Shown in pieces: positions 7,890-16,602 of a stretch of 64,000 nucleotides of DNA. Location of the stretch: the NCBI GenBank assembly GCA_902785825.1, contig CACZZZ010000001.1:118583-182582 (forward strand). The letters are read 5' to 3'. Source of the stretch: an uncultured Bacteroidia bacterium. Lineage in GTDB: Bacteria; Bacteroidota; Bacteroidia; Bacteroidales; UBA932. Under the pieces are notes generated by a model. It ran no database searches. It saw nothing but the letters and a program-made list of their open reading frames with translations, and had not been told where the DNA came from. The translations under genes and the position numbers were made by a program. The first letter of the stretch is position 1; the number at the start of each line of letters is the position of its first letter.

Positions 7890-8877
7890 TGAACAAGCTG
7901 ACGGCTTGAGTGACTGAGAGGGCGGTTTCGACGTTGAAGCCGCCTGATTTTGTCCTGCGTAGTGAGTTGAGGTGGGCGCCTGTTCCCAGGGCCTCTCCCA
8001 GGTCTCTGGCCAAGGCTCGGATGTAGGTGCCTTTGGAGCAGGAGACGCGGATGGTCGCGAGGGGCAGGTTCAGTCCCGACGTGTCAGCCACGTTGATCCT
8101 CCCGTCCGGTCCTTTCACAACAGCATTGTCCTGCTGTGGCACTGCTGAACCTGGGCCGCGTCCATCCTCGCTTCGCTGCGGCTGAGTACGGCCCAGATTC
8201 ACAGTGCCCCAGCCGTTCCCGCACTGCTGCGGCTGAGTACGGCCCAGATTCAGCGGTGCCACGGCTTTGAACGAGAGTAGTTCCATCTCGTAGATGGTGA
8301 TCTTCTGGACATTGAGCGTCTCAGCGACCGAATGGTCAAAGCCATCGATAACATCAGTCTTCGCTAATCCTCTGTCCTTAAACTGTTTCCTGGCAAGCTC
8401 ATAAGCCCGGACCCCATCCACGGATTTTGCCGAGAAAAGGGGAGCCACTTGCTCCTGCTCTCCGACGAACTTGGGAAGTGTCTCAGACACAGTCTTTTCC
8501 GAAACATTGTCGTGAGGGTACAGCTTATCCACGGCTTTTTCCAAATCGTAGGAGGGCGTCGTAGCCCCGAATGAGATGCCCACCACATATTCCTTGCTCT
8601 CTTTCTGCAAAGTCTCAGCCTGGCGGCAGGCCTTTCCTATGCAAACGAGAAGTACTCCTGTGGCGAGAGGATCCAGAGTCCCGGCGTGGCCAATTTTGAG
8701 GTTTTTCTTGCCGAAATGCCTGCAGGCAGCCCTTTTTATCTTTCTGACCACGTCGGCCGAAGTCCACCTGTATGGCTTGTCGATGGGGATAATAATGCCT
8801 TCAGGGTAATCGTCTATATTCCCCGAAAAAAGTGTCCCGATTGTCCGGGAATCAGCTATTAACGCTTGTGTGGCCAA
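7816..8877 (-). CDS. truB: tRNA pseudouridine(55) synthase TruB
   Basis: The enzyme makes pseudouridine 55 in the T-loop of tRNAs. Catalytic Asp lies in GHAGTLDPLATGVLL; other hallmarks are DKPYRWTSADVV near the N-terminus, VAPLFSAKSVDGVRAYELAR and SKGTYIRALARDLG. The only credible start is TTG 8877, two bases downstream of the rpiB stop. Between the central beta domain and the SKGTYIR block the protein carries about 45 extra residues containing NLGRTQPQ twice, encoded by the palindromic repeat at 8133-8265. Last gene of the minus-strand cluster cvpA-tsaB-rpiB-truB. Its C-terminal tail (ETPAGQDNLPCLLRPARRL) runs 74 bases into the convergent lipoprotein gene and may be a recent extension. Confidence 0.93.
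   Translation of the reverse strand: MATQALIADSRTIGTLFSGNIDDYPEGIIIPIDKPYRWTSADVVRKIKRAACRHFGKKNLKIGHAGTLDPLATGVLLVCIGKACRQAETLQKESKEYVVGISFGATTPSYDLEKAVDKLYPHDNVSEKTVSETLPKFVGEQEQVAPLFSAKSVDGVRAYELARKQFKDRGLAKTDVIDGFDHSVAETLNVQKITIYEMELLSFKAVAPLNLGRTQPQQCGNGWGTVNLGRTQPQRSEDGRGPGSAVPQQDNAVVKGPDGRINVADTSGLNLPLATIRVSCSKGTYIRALARDLGEALGTGAHLNSLRRTKSGGFNVETALSVTQAVSLFTTKDQETPAGQDNLPCLLRPARRL
8133..8265 (-). repeat. In-frame palindromic repeat inside truB
   Basis: Arms 8133-8158 and 8240-8265 are inverted copies matching at 23 of 26 positions (GTGGCAC...CTGGGCCG). Inside lies a 38-base block (8153-8190) that matches the transglutaminase-gene repeat at 35 of 38 positions, including 24 identical bases in a row. 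A second partial copy of the block, CTGCGGCTGAGTACGGCCCA, starts at 8227, giving the duplicated peptide NLGRTQPQ. The insertion keeps the truB frame and sits away from catalytic motifs. Confidence 0.8.
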
Positions 8878-8879
8878 TA

Positions 8880-9311
8880 TTACTGAATGTCTATCTTGTC
8901 TCTCCTGCGCTGATGACGCCCTTCCTCGACAGGTGTGGAAAGCCAGGTGTTGACGATCCTGGTCGCCATTTGGTAGGAGATGAAGCGGGCCGGCAAAACA
9001 AGCACATTGGCGTCGTTATGGGCCTTGACGAGTCTTCCGATCTCGCTGTTCCAGGCCAGGCCGGCCCTTATGCCCTTATGCTTGTTCAGGGTAATCGCCA
9101 TTCCGTTTCCTGTCCCGCAAAGAGCTATCCCGAGATCAACTTCTTTACGTAGCACCGCCTCGGCAAGCGCGTGGGCGTAGTCCGGATAGTCGCAACTTAC
9201 CTCGGAGTAGGTCCCGTAATCGGCCACATCGTGCCCTTTCTTTGTCAATAGCTCCGCGAGCCTGTTCTTGTACTCATAGCCGGCATGATCTCCGGCAACT
9301 CCTATTTTCAT
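8880..9311 (-). CDS. rpiB: Ribose-5-phosphate isomerase B
   Basis: 143 residues, the normal length for RpiB/LacAB isomerases, which interconvert ribose 5-phosphate and ribulose 5-phosphate in the pentose phosphate pathway. Seen: the N-terminal GVAGDHAGYEYK, DYPDYAHALAEAV, the anion-binding loop ALCGTGNGMAITLNKHKGIRAGL with the catalytic Cys, and AHNDANVLVLPARFI. It lies 17 bases after tsaB and 2 bases before the truB start, so it belongs to one transcription unit. Confidence 0.95.
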   Translation of the reverse strand: MKIGVAGDHAGYEYKNRLAELLTKKGHDVADYGTYSEVSCDYPDYAHALAEAVLRKEVDLGIALCGTGNGMAITLNKHKGIRAGLAWNSEIGRLVKAHNDANVLVLPARFISYQMATRIVNTWLSTPVEEGRHQRRRDKIDIQ

Positions 9312-9328
9312 GTTGATTGATTATGTGG

Positions 9329-10021
9329 TTAAAAAAGTTTCTTTTTGCTTACAGTGGTCACGAATTCCTTCAGATAGAAAGGCTCGAAATAGGCCACATC
9401 CTTGAAATTATGCTGTTTGAGAGCCTCTGTGGCCGGTCTTGTCATGCCTGAGGCTTTGGGGGAGAGTTGGATGAAGGTGGCGCCAGGATTGTCGATCGTC
9501 CCCTCGCACTTCATCGCTCCGTCTCCGATGAACAGAATCGGCCCTTCAGCGAGATATTCCTTGAAAGATTCCCCGGTCACGACCTCGGCCTTTGTTGGAG
9601 TGACTTGCTTCCCTTCGGGAGTGAAGACCCCTGTGTAAACCTCCATCCTGCGGGCGTCGATCATCGGCACTATATATTTACAACCTTCAGGAACCAGTCC
9701 TTCTTCTTTCGCTTGCCACACGAGAGTGTCCAGGGTACCGACAGCTATCAGGGGGATTCCCGCTCCGAAACACAATCCTTTCGCCGTGGAAACTCCCACT
9801 CTCAGTCCGGTATATGATCCTGGTCCCTCGCTTACAGCGACCGCGTCGCAGTCGCTGACCCGCAGGCCTGCCTCCTTCAGCATCTCGCTGACGAATAGGG
9901 CGGTGAGTGAGGCGTGTGCCCGTGGCTCGTCACTGATTCTCTCTGCGATCACCTTCCCGTCCTCGGCGATCGCCGTGGAGCAAAGGGAAGTGGAAGTCTC
10001 GATCATGATCAGTCTGTTCAT
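9329..10021 (-). CDS. tsaB: tRNA t6A biosynthesis protein TsaB
   Basis: 230 residues with the ASKHA fold of TsaB, the scaffold partner of TsaD in making N6-threonylcarbamoyladenosine at position 37 of ANN-decoding tRNAs. Motifs: MIETSTSLCSTAI at the N-terminus and SEGPGSYTGLRVGVSTAKGL, which is diagnostic. TsaB itself lacks full catalytic metal ligands and works in the TsaBDE complex. It is 6 bases downstream of cvpA and 17 upstream of rpiB. Confidence 0.95.
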   Translation of the reverse strand: MNRLIMIETSTSLCSTAIAEDGKVIAERISDEPRAHASLTALFVSEMLKEAGLRVSDCDAVAVSEGPGSYTGLRVGVSTAKGLCFGAGIPLIAVGTLDTLVWQAKEEGLVPEGCKYIVPMIDARRMEVYTGVFTPEGKQVTPTKAEVVTGESFKEYLAEGPILFIGDGAMKCEGTIDNPGATFIQLSPKASGMTRPATEALKQHNFKDVAYFEPFYLKEFVTTVSKKKLF

Positions 10022-10027
10022 AGTTCG

Positions 10028-10522
10028 CTATTTCTTGAATATCAATTCTTTCAGGTAAGGGAAGACTGTGTTGGCGATGTCCTTGACGGGCTGGTAGAGG
10101 ATAGACTCACTCAGCGACGTCTCCTTGACGAGCGGGATGGTATTGTTCAGCGCGTCGAAGAGTATGATGACCAAACCAATGACGAGGACAGCCTTTATGA
10201 TCGCGAATACTATTCCGAGAAGCTTGTTTAGCCATCCTAACATGACGACTTTCAACAGTTTCTCGACAACATTTCCGGCAAGATGAACCAGGAACATGAC
10301 CGCGAGGAGAATCACGGCGAACGCTATCAGATGGAGCACGCCGGCAGGGAGGTCCGCAAAAGACACGAGCCAGTCCCCGAGTGCGCCTGAGAATTTGAAT
10401 GATAGCCATACGCCTGCAATTAAGGCTATAAGAGAGTATGCTTGGTCAACGAAGCCCTTGGAAAAGCCGCGGATTATGGCTGGTATGAAGCAGCACAGTA
10501 TGATGATGTCGATTATGTTCAC
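10028..10522 (-). CDS. CvpA family membrane protein
   Basis: 164 residues with four hydrophobic helices, starting NIIDIIILCCFIPAIIRGFSKGFVDQ, the conserved CvpA N-terminal pattern (D, then G-x-x-x-G-F). CvpA is named for colicin V production in E. coli and is needed for envelope integrity in several bacteria; its molecular role is uncertain. It is first in the minus-strand unit cvpA-tsaB-rpiB-truB and is transcribed away from ileS; a candidate promoter for it overlaps the start of ileS (10606-10636). Confidence 0.85.
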   Translation of the reverse strand: MNIIDIIILCCFIPAIIRGFSKGFVDQAYSLIALIAGVWLSFKFSGALGDWLVSFADLPAGVLHLIAFAVILLAVMFLVHLAGNVVEKLLKVVMLGWLNKLLGIVFAIIKAVLVIGLVIILFDALNNTIPLVKETSLSESILYQPVKDIANTVFPYLKELIFKK

Positions 10523-10533
10523 CTTAGTATTTT

Positions 10534-10565
10534 ATTGAAAAATAACATGGAAATGCCTATCTTTG
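10534..10565 (+). promoter_or_regulatory. Bacteroidota-type promoter for ileS
   Basis: ATTG (10534-10537), 20-base spacer, then TATCTTTG (10558-10565), matching the phylum -33/-7 pattern TTTG-N19-21-TAnnTTTG. It points at ileS, whose ATG is about 60 bases further on. Confidence 0.65.
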
Positions 10566-10605
10566 CATCTTCGGTAACCGGGACGCGTCCTGACCTTTCC
10601 GGTTG

Positions 10606-10636
10606 CAAAATTAGAAAGAAAAATATGACATTCAAA
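10606..10636 (-). promoter_or_regulatory. Candidate promoter for cvpA-tsaB-rpiB-truB
   Basis: On the minus strand a TTTG box (10633-10636), 19-base spacer and TAATTTTG (10606-10613) fit the Bacteroidota consensus. The upstream box falls inside the first codons of ileS, so it would partly overlap the divergent gene. Position gives a leader of about 80 bases before cvpA. Confidence 0.5.
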
Positions 10637-13600
10637 GAGTACAAAGGACTGGATCTGGTTTCGACAGGTAACGAGATTCTCCAGAGGTGGAGAAAAAACA
10701 AGGCTTTCGAGAAATCGTTGGAGGTTAGGGAGGGAGCTCCCGAGTTTGTCTTTTTCGAGGGACCGCCTTCCGCTAACGGCAAGCCTGGCATTCATCATGT
10801 CATGGCCCGTTCGATCAAAGACGCCATCTGCCGTTACAAGACCCAGACCGGATACAAAGTCAGCCGTAGGGCCGGCTGGGACACCCATGGACTGCCGGTT
10901 GAGATCGGTGTGGAGAAGAAACTTGGGATCCATAAGGAGGATATAGGTGATAAGATTTCCGTCGAGGACTATAACAGGACTTGCCGCGAGGAGGTCATGA
11001 AGTACACCCAGGAGTGGGAGGAAATGACCCAGAGGGTAGGTTACTGGGTGGACATGAACGATCCTTACATCACTTATGACAACCGGTACATAGAGACTCT
11101 TTGGTATCTTCTGAGAAAGATTTACGACAAGGGACTTCTCTATAAAGGTTATTCGATCCAGCCATATTCCCCATCCGACGGAACCGGCCTCAGCTCTCAT
11201 GAGCTCAACCAGCCTGGTTGCTACAAGGATGTGACTGACACGACGGCCACTGTCCAGTTTGAAGCAGTGCGGGATGAGAAATCCGAGCCGCTTTTCGCTG
11301 GAGTTGATGTTCCGGTATATTTCCTGGCCTGGACCACCACTCCCTGGACTCTGCCCTCAAATGTGGCGCTATGCGTCGGCCCGAAGTTCGACTATGTCAG
11401 GGTGTTGTCTTTCAACCCGTACACCGGTGCCAAGGCGGTCTATGTGTTGGCGAAGGAACTTGTCGGGGCTTGGTTCAACCCGAAGGCCGCTGAGATCCCG
11501 ATGGAAGACTACAAGCCAGGAGACAAACTGGTCCCTTATAAGATCCTTGACGGCACTGTCAAGGGTTCAGACCTTGTCGGGATCTATTACAGGCAACTTA
11601 TTCCATGGTTCAGCCCGGTTGATGAGGGAGAGGCCTTCAGAGTGATCTCAGGAGACTATGTCACAACAGAGGATGGTACCGGAATAGTCCATATCGCCCC
11701 GACCTTCGGAGCTGACGACAAGAAGGTCTCCGCCAATTTCGGAGTTCCCGGGATCATCGTTATCGACAAGGACGGGAAACGCCAGGCCCAGGTTGACCAT
11801 GAGGGACGGTTCTGCCGGATCGAGGATCTTGATCCTGAATATGTCAAGACTCATGTCGATCCTTCCTACAAGGAGTTCTCGGGTCGGTATGTCAAGAACT
11901 CGTTTGATGATTCCATCCCCGCTGACGCTCCTACTCTGGATGTCGATCTTTGCATGATGATGAAGCAGGACGGCAGGTGCTTCAAGATCCAGAAACACAC
12001 CCACAGCTACCCTCACTCATGGCGTACGGACAAGCCAGTCCTTTATTATCCTCTTGACGCCTGGTTTATCAAGACTACGGCGGTCAAAGACGAGATGGTC
12101 GCCCTCAACAAGACGATCACCTGGAAACCTGAATCGACCGGTACCGGACGTTTCGGGCAGTGGCTGGAGAATATCCAGGACTGGAATCTCAGCCGTAGCC
12201 GCTTCTGGGGCACCCCGCTGCCTATCTGGCGCACGGAGGATGGTAAGGAGGAGATCTGCATCGGTTCCGTCGCTGAGCTCTATTCCGAGATCGAGAAAGC
12301 TGTCGCAGCAGGAGTTATGCCCTCCAATCCTTTGAAGGACAAGGGGTTTGACCCTACAGACATGAGCAAGGCCAACTATGATAAGATCGATCTCCACAGG
12401 CCTTACGTTGACAACATATTCCTTGTCAGCCCTTCCGGAAAGAAGATGACCAGGGAAACAGACCTGATCGATGTGTGGTTCGATTCCGGAGCTATGCCCT
12501 ACGCCCAGGAGGGACTCCGCAACCTCGGATCCGAGAAGTTCGGCTGCACATCCGACTTCATCGCCGAAGGAGTGGACCAGACACGCGGATGGTTCTATAC
12601 CCTGCACGCCATCCACACTATGGTCAGCGGCACACCAGCTTATAAGACAGTTATTTCCAACGGTCTCGTCCTCGACAAGAACGGCAACAAGATGAGCAAG
12701 CGTCTTGGCAATGCGGTCGATCCGTTCGTGGAGCTTGACAAGTATGGCGCTGACGCTCTTAGGTGGTATATGCTGACTAACGCCCAGCCTTGGGATAACC
12801 TCAAATTTGACGAGGCCGGCGTTGATGAGGTACGCAGGAAGTTCTTCGGGACTCTCTACAACACATATTCATTCTTCGCCCTTTACGCCAATGTGGACGG
12901 CTTCGATCCGGCGGCGCCCGCGGTGGCATATTCAAGCCGCCCGGAGATTGACAGGTGGATCATATCCCTTCTCAATTCGCTTAAGGGGAAAGTCAAGGCC
13001 GCTTACGAGGACTACGACATAACGACTGCCGGACGTCTGATCCAGGATTTCGTTTGCGACGACCTCAGCAACTGGTACGTGCGCCTGAACCGCAAACGTT
13101 TCTGGGGAGGAAAGATGGACCAGGACAAGCTCTCGGCCTACCAGACCTTGAGGGAAGTCCTTGTGGATGTGGCAATATTGTCGGCTCCGATCGCTCCTTT
13201 CTATATGGATCGCCTGTACCTTGATCTCGTCCCTGACGGGGAGGAGTCGGTACACTATGTCCTTATGCCGGAGGTTGATTCCTCTGTTATCGACACTGAT
13301 CTTGAGGAGAGGATGGCTCTGGCCCAGAAGGCGACCTCGATGGTCCTCGCTCTCCGCAGGAAAGTCTCCATAAAGGTCCGCCAGCCGCTGTCCAAACTGG
13401 TCATCCCTGTCATTTCGGATAAGGTCCGTACGCAGTTGGAGGAGGTCAAGGGAATCATCTTAGGCGAGGTCAATGTCAAGGAGGCGGAGTTCATCTCCGA
13501 CACTACCGGGATCATCACCAAGAAGATCAAGCCCAACTTCAAGACTCTCGGCAAGGTCTATGGGAAGCAGATGAAGGAGATTGCCGGAGCTTTCGCCACG

Positions 13601-14068
13601 CTCGACCAGGCCACTATTTCCGCTATCCAGAATGCCCAGGCAGCTGGTTCTGAATATGTTCTGAGCCTGCCTTCCGGTGATGTCACTCTTGGCCCCGCCG
13701 ATTATGAGATTTCCTCTGAGGACATGCCCGGCTGGCTTGTAGCCACGGAAGGACCTCTTACCATAGCCCTCGACGTCCAGGTCACTGAGGAACTCAGGAA
13801 AGAGGGAGTCGCCAGGGAACTTATCAACAGGATCCAGAATTTGAGAAAAGACAGCGGTTTTGAGGTCACTGATAAGATAGAAGTTATTATATTTGCAGAT
13901 GGAAGCGTTCGCGACGATGTCGAGTCCGCTCTCCAGATTTATAATGATTATGTCTCAGCCCAGACGCTGGCGCTCTCGATTGAGGTGCGTGGTGCCGGTG
14001 AAGCTCCAGAAGGAGCCGCCGATGTGGAATGGGATGACGGAGCCTTGAAGATGGTGCTGAAAAGATAA
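10625..14068 (+). CDS. ileS: Isoleucine--tRNA ligase
   Basis: 1147 residues from ATG 10625; a longer upstream open frame (to 10442) is rejected because it overlaps cvpA antisense and the promoter. Class I synthetase: the HIGH-type motif is in GPPSANGKPGIHHVMARSIKD, the KMSKS motif is NGNKMSKRLGN, and the tryptophan-rich editing-domain entry is AWTTTPWTLPSN. The final segment carries the extra domain (DUF5915-like) seen in the eukaryote-like IleRS type, which is the kind associated with mupirocin insensitivity in other bacteria; that phenotype is not shown here. It charges tRNA-Ile in the cytoplasm and is followed by a DksA-like gene. Confidence 0.96.
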   Translation: MTFKEYKGLDLVSTGNEILQRWRKNKAFEKSLEVREGAPEFVFFEGPPSANGKPGIHHVMARSIKDAICRYKTQTGYKVSRRAGWDTHGLPVEIGVEKKLGIHKEDIGDKISVEDYNRTCREEVMKYTQEWEEMTQRVGYWVDMNDPYITYDNRYIETLWYLLRKIYDKGLLYKGYSIQPYSPSDGTGLSSHELNQPGCYKDVTDTTATVQFEAVRDEKSEPLFAGVDVPVYFLAWTTTPWTLPSNVALCVGPKFDYVRVLSFNPYTGAKAVYVLAKELVGAWFNPKAAEIPMEDYKPGDKLVPYKILDGTVKGSDLVGIYYRQLIPWFSPVDEGEAFRVISGDYVTTEDGTGIVHIAPTFGADDKKVSANFGVPGIIVIDKDGKRQAQVDHEGRFCRIEDLDPEYVKTHVDPSYKEFSGRYVKNSFDDSIPADAPTLDVDLCMMMKQDGRCFKIQKHTHSYPHSWRTDKPVLYYPLDAWFIKTTAVKDEMVALNKTITWKPESTGTGRFGQWLENIQDWNLSRSRFWGTPLPIWRTEDGKEEICIGSVAELYSEIEKAVAAGVMPSNPLKDKGFDPTDMSKANYDKIDLHRPYVDNIFLVSPSGKKMTRETDLIDVWFDSGAMPYAQEGLRNLGSEKFGCTSDFIAEGVDQTRGWFYTLHAIHTMVSGTPAYKTVISNGLVLDKNGNKMSKRLGNAVDPFVELDKYGADALRWYMLTNAQPWDNLKFDEAGVDEVRRKFFGTLYNTYSFFALYANVDGFDPAAPAVAYSSRPEIDRWIISLLNSLKGKVKAAYEDYDITTAGRLIQDFVCDDLSNWYVRLNRKRFWGGKMDQDKLSAYQTLREVLVDVAILSAPIAPFYMDRLYLDLVPDGEESVHYVLMPEVDSSVIDTDLEERMALAQKATSMVLALRRKVSIKVRQPLSKLVIPVISDKVRTQLEEVKGIILGEVNVKEAEFISDTTGIITKKIKPNFKTLGKVYGKQMKEIAGAFATLDQATISAIQNAQAAGSEYVLSLPSGDVTLGPADYEISSEDMPGWLVATEGPLTIALDVQVTEELRKEGVARELINRIQNLRKDSGFEVTDKIEVIIFADGSVRDDVESALQIYNDYVSAQTLALSIEVRGAGEAPEGAADVEWDDGALKMVLKR

Positions 14069-14093
14069 TACAACCTGATTTAATTTTTGAGCC

Positions 14094-14525
14094 ATGTCAG
14101 AGGACTTGAAAGAGAATGTGCCGGCTCCCGAGGTGGAGAAGACACGTTACAGCGATGAGGAACTTGCTGAATTCAAGCTCATTATTAATGATAAGCTTGA
14201 GAAGGCCAGAAAGGAGTACAATACCCTCCGCAAAGTGATTATGCACAATGGGAGCAATGATATTGAGGACACTACTCCGTCATTCAAGACCGTGGAGGAT
14301 GACGGCGCCTATCAGCTCTCCAAAGAAGAGGCCAGCCAGCTCGCCCAGAGGCAGTACAAGTTCATCCAGAACCTTGAGGCTGCCCTTGTCAGGATTGAGA
14401 ATAAGACTTACGGCGTGTGCCGCGTGACAGGCAAGCTTATCCCCAAGGAGAGGCTCCGTCTCGTGCCTCATGCCACCTTGACCGTCGAGGCCAAGGAAAT
14501 GCTTGCCAAGAAAGGCCGTAACTAG
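14094..14525 (+). CDS. TraR/DksA family protein
   Basis: 143 residues. An N-terminal coiled-coil region (YSDEELAEFKLIINDKLEKA, then KEYNTLR) precedes a degenerate zinc-finger region CRVTGKLIPKERLRLVPHA, in which only one of the four expected Cys remains. DksA-type proteins insert the coiled coil into the RNA polymerase secondary channel and tune rRNA and amino-acid promoters with ppGpp. The Cys loss is common in Bacteroidota homologues, so it is not a defect. The gene precedes lspA with a 1-base overlap. A TATATTTG box at 13888-13895 inside ileS has no well-spaced -33 partner. Confidence 0.88.
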   Translation: MSEDLKENVPAPEVEKTRYSDEELAEFKLIINDKLEKARKEYNTLRKVIMHNGSNDIEDTTPSFKTVEDDGAYQLSKEEASQLAQRQYKFIQNLEAALVRIENKTYGVCRVTGKLIPKERLRLVPHATLTVEAKEMLAKKGRN

Positions 14526-15175
14526 TGAATATTTCCAAAGGCAAAAAACTGCTTCTGCTGGGCGTTCTCCTTGTTGTGATTGACCAGATCATTAAGATCG
14601 TGGTGAAGACAAACATGGAGATCGGACAGCATATCCACGTGATAGGCAATTGGTTCCAGATCCTGTTCATCGAGAATGAGGGGATGGCCTTCGGGATGAA
14701 GTTCGGAGGCTCCGTTGGTAAATTCCTGCTTTCCTTCTTCAGGATCGGGCTTTTTGCAGCCCTTTGCTGGTGGATTTCTTCCCTAGTCCGCAAATCAGTT
14801 GACGAGAATGGCGGCCAGGCTCTTCTCGAGGACGGGACTCCCAGGGTTCCGACAGGAGTGCTTCTGGGGCTTACTCTCATAACTGCCGGGGCGTTGGGTA
14901 ACATCATCGACAGCCTGTTTTACGGGATCATCTTTGATTATGCCCCTTTCATGTTCGGGAAAGTAGTGGACATGTTCTATTTCCCGATCATAGACACGAC
15001 ATGGCCCGATTGGGTGCCGTTTGTGGGTGGAAATGATTTCCTGTTTTTCGCTCCTGTGTTCAACTTCGCTGACAGTTGCGTAACTGTCGGAGCTTTGTAT
15101 CTGATTTTCTTCCAATATAAGTTCTTTGCCCGGAACGATGAGCCGGAGCAAAAGACAGCGAAGGAGAAGAAATAA
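14525..15175 (+). CDS. lspA: Lipoprotein signal peptidase
   Basis: 216 residues, start GTG 14525 overlapping the previous stop. Membrane aspartyl protease that cleaves the signal peptide of prolipoproteins after diacylglyceryl transfer. Seen: VVIDQIIKIVVK in helix 1, ENEGMAFGM, the first catalytic Asp in GALGNIIDSLFYG, and the second in FNFADSCVTVGAL. It is longer than the E. coli enzyme because of a loop near residues 95-108 and an extended periplasmic segment (about 145-175), both usual in Bacteroidota. The many lipoproteins in this window depend on it. Confidence 0.94.
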   Translation: MNISKGKKLLLLGVLLVVIDQIIKIVVKTNMEIGQHIHVIGNWFQILFIENEGMAFGMKFGGSVGKFLLSFFRIGLFAALCWWISSLVRKSVDENGGQALLEDGTPRVPTGVLLGLTLITAGALGNIIDSLFYGIIFDYAPFMFGKVVDMFYFPIIDTTWPDWVPFVGGNDFLFFAPVFNFADSCVTVGALYLIFFQYKFFARNDEPEQKTAKEKK

Positions 15176-15177
15176 TT

Positions 15178-15208
15178 TTTGGCGGGAACGATTTTATCTT
15201 TATCTTCG
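15178..15208 (+). promoter_or_regulatory. Promoter of tRNA-Ser
   Basis: TTTG (15178-15181), 19-base spacer and TATCTTCG (15201-15208) match the Bacteroidota consensus with one change, and end 15 bases before the tRNA. Confidence 0.6.
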
Positions 15209-15223
15209 CGTCTGCAAAATACT

Positions 15224-15308
15224 GGAGGTGTGGCCGAGTGGTCGATGGCGGCAGTCTTGAAAACTGTTGAACGGCAACGTTCCGGGGGTTCGAATCCCTC
15301 CGCCTCCG
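15224..15308 (+). tRNA. tRNA-Ser (anticodon UGA)
   Basis: An 85-base cloverleaf with long variable arm. Acceptor GGAGGTG pairs with CGCCTCC (one G-U), the D arm has GCCGAGTGGT, the anticodon loop is CTTGAAA with TGA, and the T arm is GGGGGTTCGAATCCCTC. It decodes UCA. CCA is not encoded. Own promoter upstream and a hairpin terminator downstream. Confidence 0.95.
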
Positions 15309-15322
15309 CTGAAAAGTAATGA

Positions 15323-15351
15323 CACCGCAGCTTAGCTGTGGTGCTTTTTTT
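15323..15351 (+). terminator. Intrinsic terminator after tRNA-Ser
   Basis: CACCGCAGC (15323-15331), loop TTA, GCTGTGGTG (15335-15343) with one G-U pair, then C and seven T. It stops tRNA-Ser transcription before the convergent regulator gene. Confidence 0.9.
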
Positions 15352-16567
15352 ATATTATTCCGGCATCCCGGGCCATTGTCACGAGTTCGGCGGTGTTGGA
15401 TACGTCAAATTTGACTAACAGTTTCTTCCTGTACCACTTTATGGTCTCGGGGCTGAGCCCAAGACCTTCGGCGATTTGTGGAGTAGTGTACCCCTTGGTC
15501 AGCAGGTCCAGGATCTCTTTTTCCCGCTCGGAAACTTGAGGGATGTCTTCATCGAGATGGGGGCGACGAGTTTCCTGGATAGTCTCTTCCAGGACGGCGG
15601 AAACTTCGGCCTGTTCTTTCCTCGAGCGGCGCAATTTCTTTCCGATCAGAAGTAAAACAAGTGACAGCAACAGGATAAGGGCGGCTCCTAAGGCTATGAA
15701 TATCAGTTGCTTCCTTTGGGTGAGAAGCGCTGCCGACATGTATTCGTAATTCTCTTTTGTAAAGGTCAATTCCTCTTTCTCATGATTAGAGAAATATTCA
15801 TCGGCCTTATGGAGGTACTGTAGCGCTTTCCCGGTTTTCCCTTGCTCCATATACACACGCCCAAGGCCTTTCCGGGCCATTGCTACCATGAGGGAATCTC
15901 CTTGACCATACCCCAGGGCTCTCTCATAGGCCTGAGTGGCTTTCCGTAGCTCGCCCTGTTCCACCCAGGTTTCCCCGATGTTATAGTAGAGGATGGCGTT
16001 GCTCTGGTTCCATCCATATTTGTCGAAAATGGCGCCGGCTTTCCCGTACCAGTCCATGGCCTGAGGAATGGAATCCATCATATTGTACAAGTTGCCGATA
16101 GCCCCGTATAGAGCCGAACGTGTGTCATCTATAGCAAGCTCGGAATATCCTTCCGGTGCGGTGGGGGAAGTCGCCCCATCTGCCATCCTTTCCACGGCAG
16201 AGAGCGCTTTCCGATAATAAAAGAGCGAGCTGTCATACTTCTCCGAAGCCCAGAAGTATTGCCCCAGGTATCGGAAAGCATCAGCGTTGGCTTCCTCCCA
16301 GCCTCTCGGCTCAGAGACGGAGAGCGCCTTACTGGCATAGAAAGCGCATTTCTCGCCGTTCAAGGCGCTGTAGCCCAGCATTAGGTCCCGAAAGGCCCGG
16401 TTCAGCTCCACTAGTTCCCGGGTCGAAGCGCGGTCTATGGCATCTGGGGTCCATCTCGCTACCACTCTTTCAAGGGAATCCAGGTTGTGGCCGCGATGGT
16501 CATTGTACGCTAAAACCTTTACGCTTGACAAAACCGTCAGTAGTAGTATGATACCTATTCTTCTCAT
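15350..16567 (-). CDS. TPR-membrane-LuxR HTH regulator
   Basis: 405 residues from ATG 16567 (MRRIGIIL); the open frame extends upstream without sense. Order: signal peptide; TPR helices (about residues 60-280, for example AILYYNIGETWVEQGELRKA); one membrane helix (FIALGAALILLLSLVLLL, about residues 290-310); and a C-terminal LuxR/GerE-type helix-turn-helix with GYTTPQIAEGLGLSPETIKW. This layout, periplasmic TPR sensor and cytoplasmic DNA-binding tail, is common in Bacteroidales. The trigger is unknown. The HTH is nearly the same as that of the small divergent protein at 16689, suggesting shared targets. Confidence 0.85.
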   Translation of the reverse strand: MRRIGIILLLTVLSSVKVLAYNDHRGHNLDSLERVVARWTPDAIDRASTRELVELNRAFRDLMLGYSALNGEKCAFYASKALSVSEPRGWEEANADAFRYLGQYFWASEKYDSSLFYYRKALSAVERMADGATSPTAPEGYSELAIDDTRSALYGAIGNLYNMMDSIPQAMDWYGKAGAIFDKYGWNQSNAILYYNIGETWVEQGELRKATQAYERALGYGQGDSLMVAMARKGLGRVYMEQGKTGKALQYLHKADEYFSNHEKEELTFTKENYEYMSAALLTQRKQLIFIALGAALILLLSLVLLLIGKKLRRSRKEQAEVSAVLEETIQETRRPHLDEDIPQVSEREKEILDLLTKGYTTPQIAEGLGLSPETIKWYRKKLLVKFDVSNTAELVTMARDAGII

Positions 16568-16602
16568 ATTGACAAAGGTAGTAAATATAAATCGACCATT
16601 TT

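Noticed and set aside
10442..10624. 61-codon N-terminal extension of ileS
   Set aside because: It overlaps cvpA antisense and the ileS promoter; MTFKEYKGLDLV at 10625 is the normal IleRS start.
13888..13895. Internal TATATTTG in ileS as a dksA promoter
   Set aside because: The nearest TTTG is 25 bases upstream, outside the 19-21 range, so the match is not convincing.
14400..14470. Loss of three zinc-finger Cys in the DksA-like protein as a novelty
   Set aside because: The C-x-x-TG pattern is common in Bacteroidota DksA homologues, so it is a family feature.
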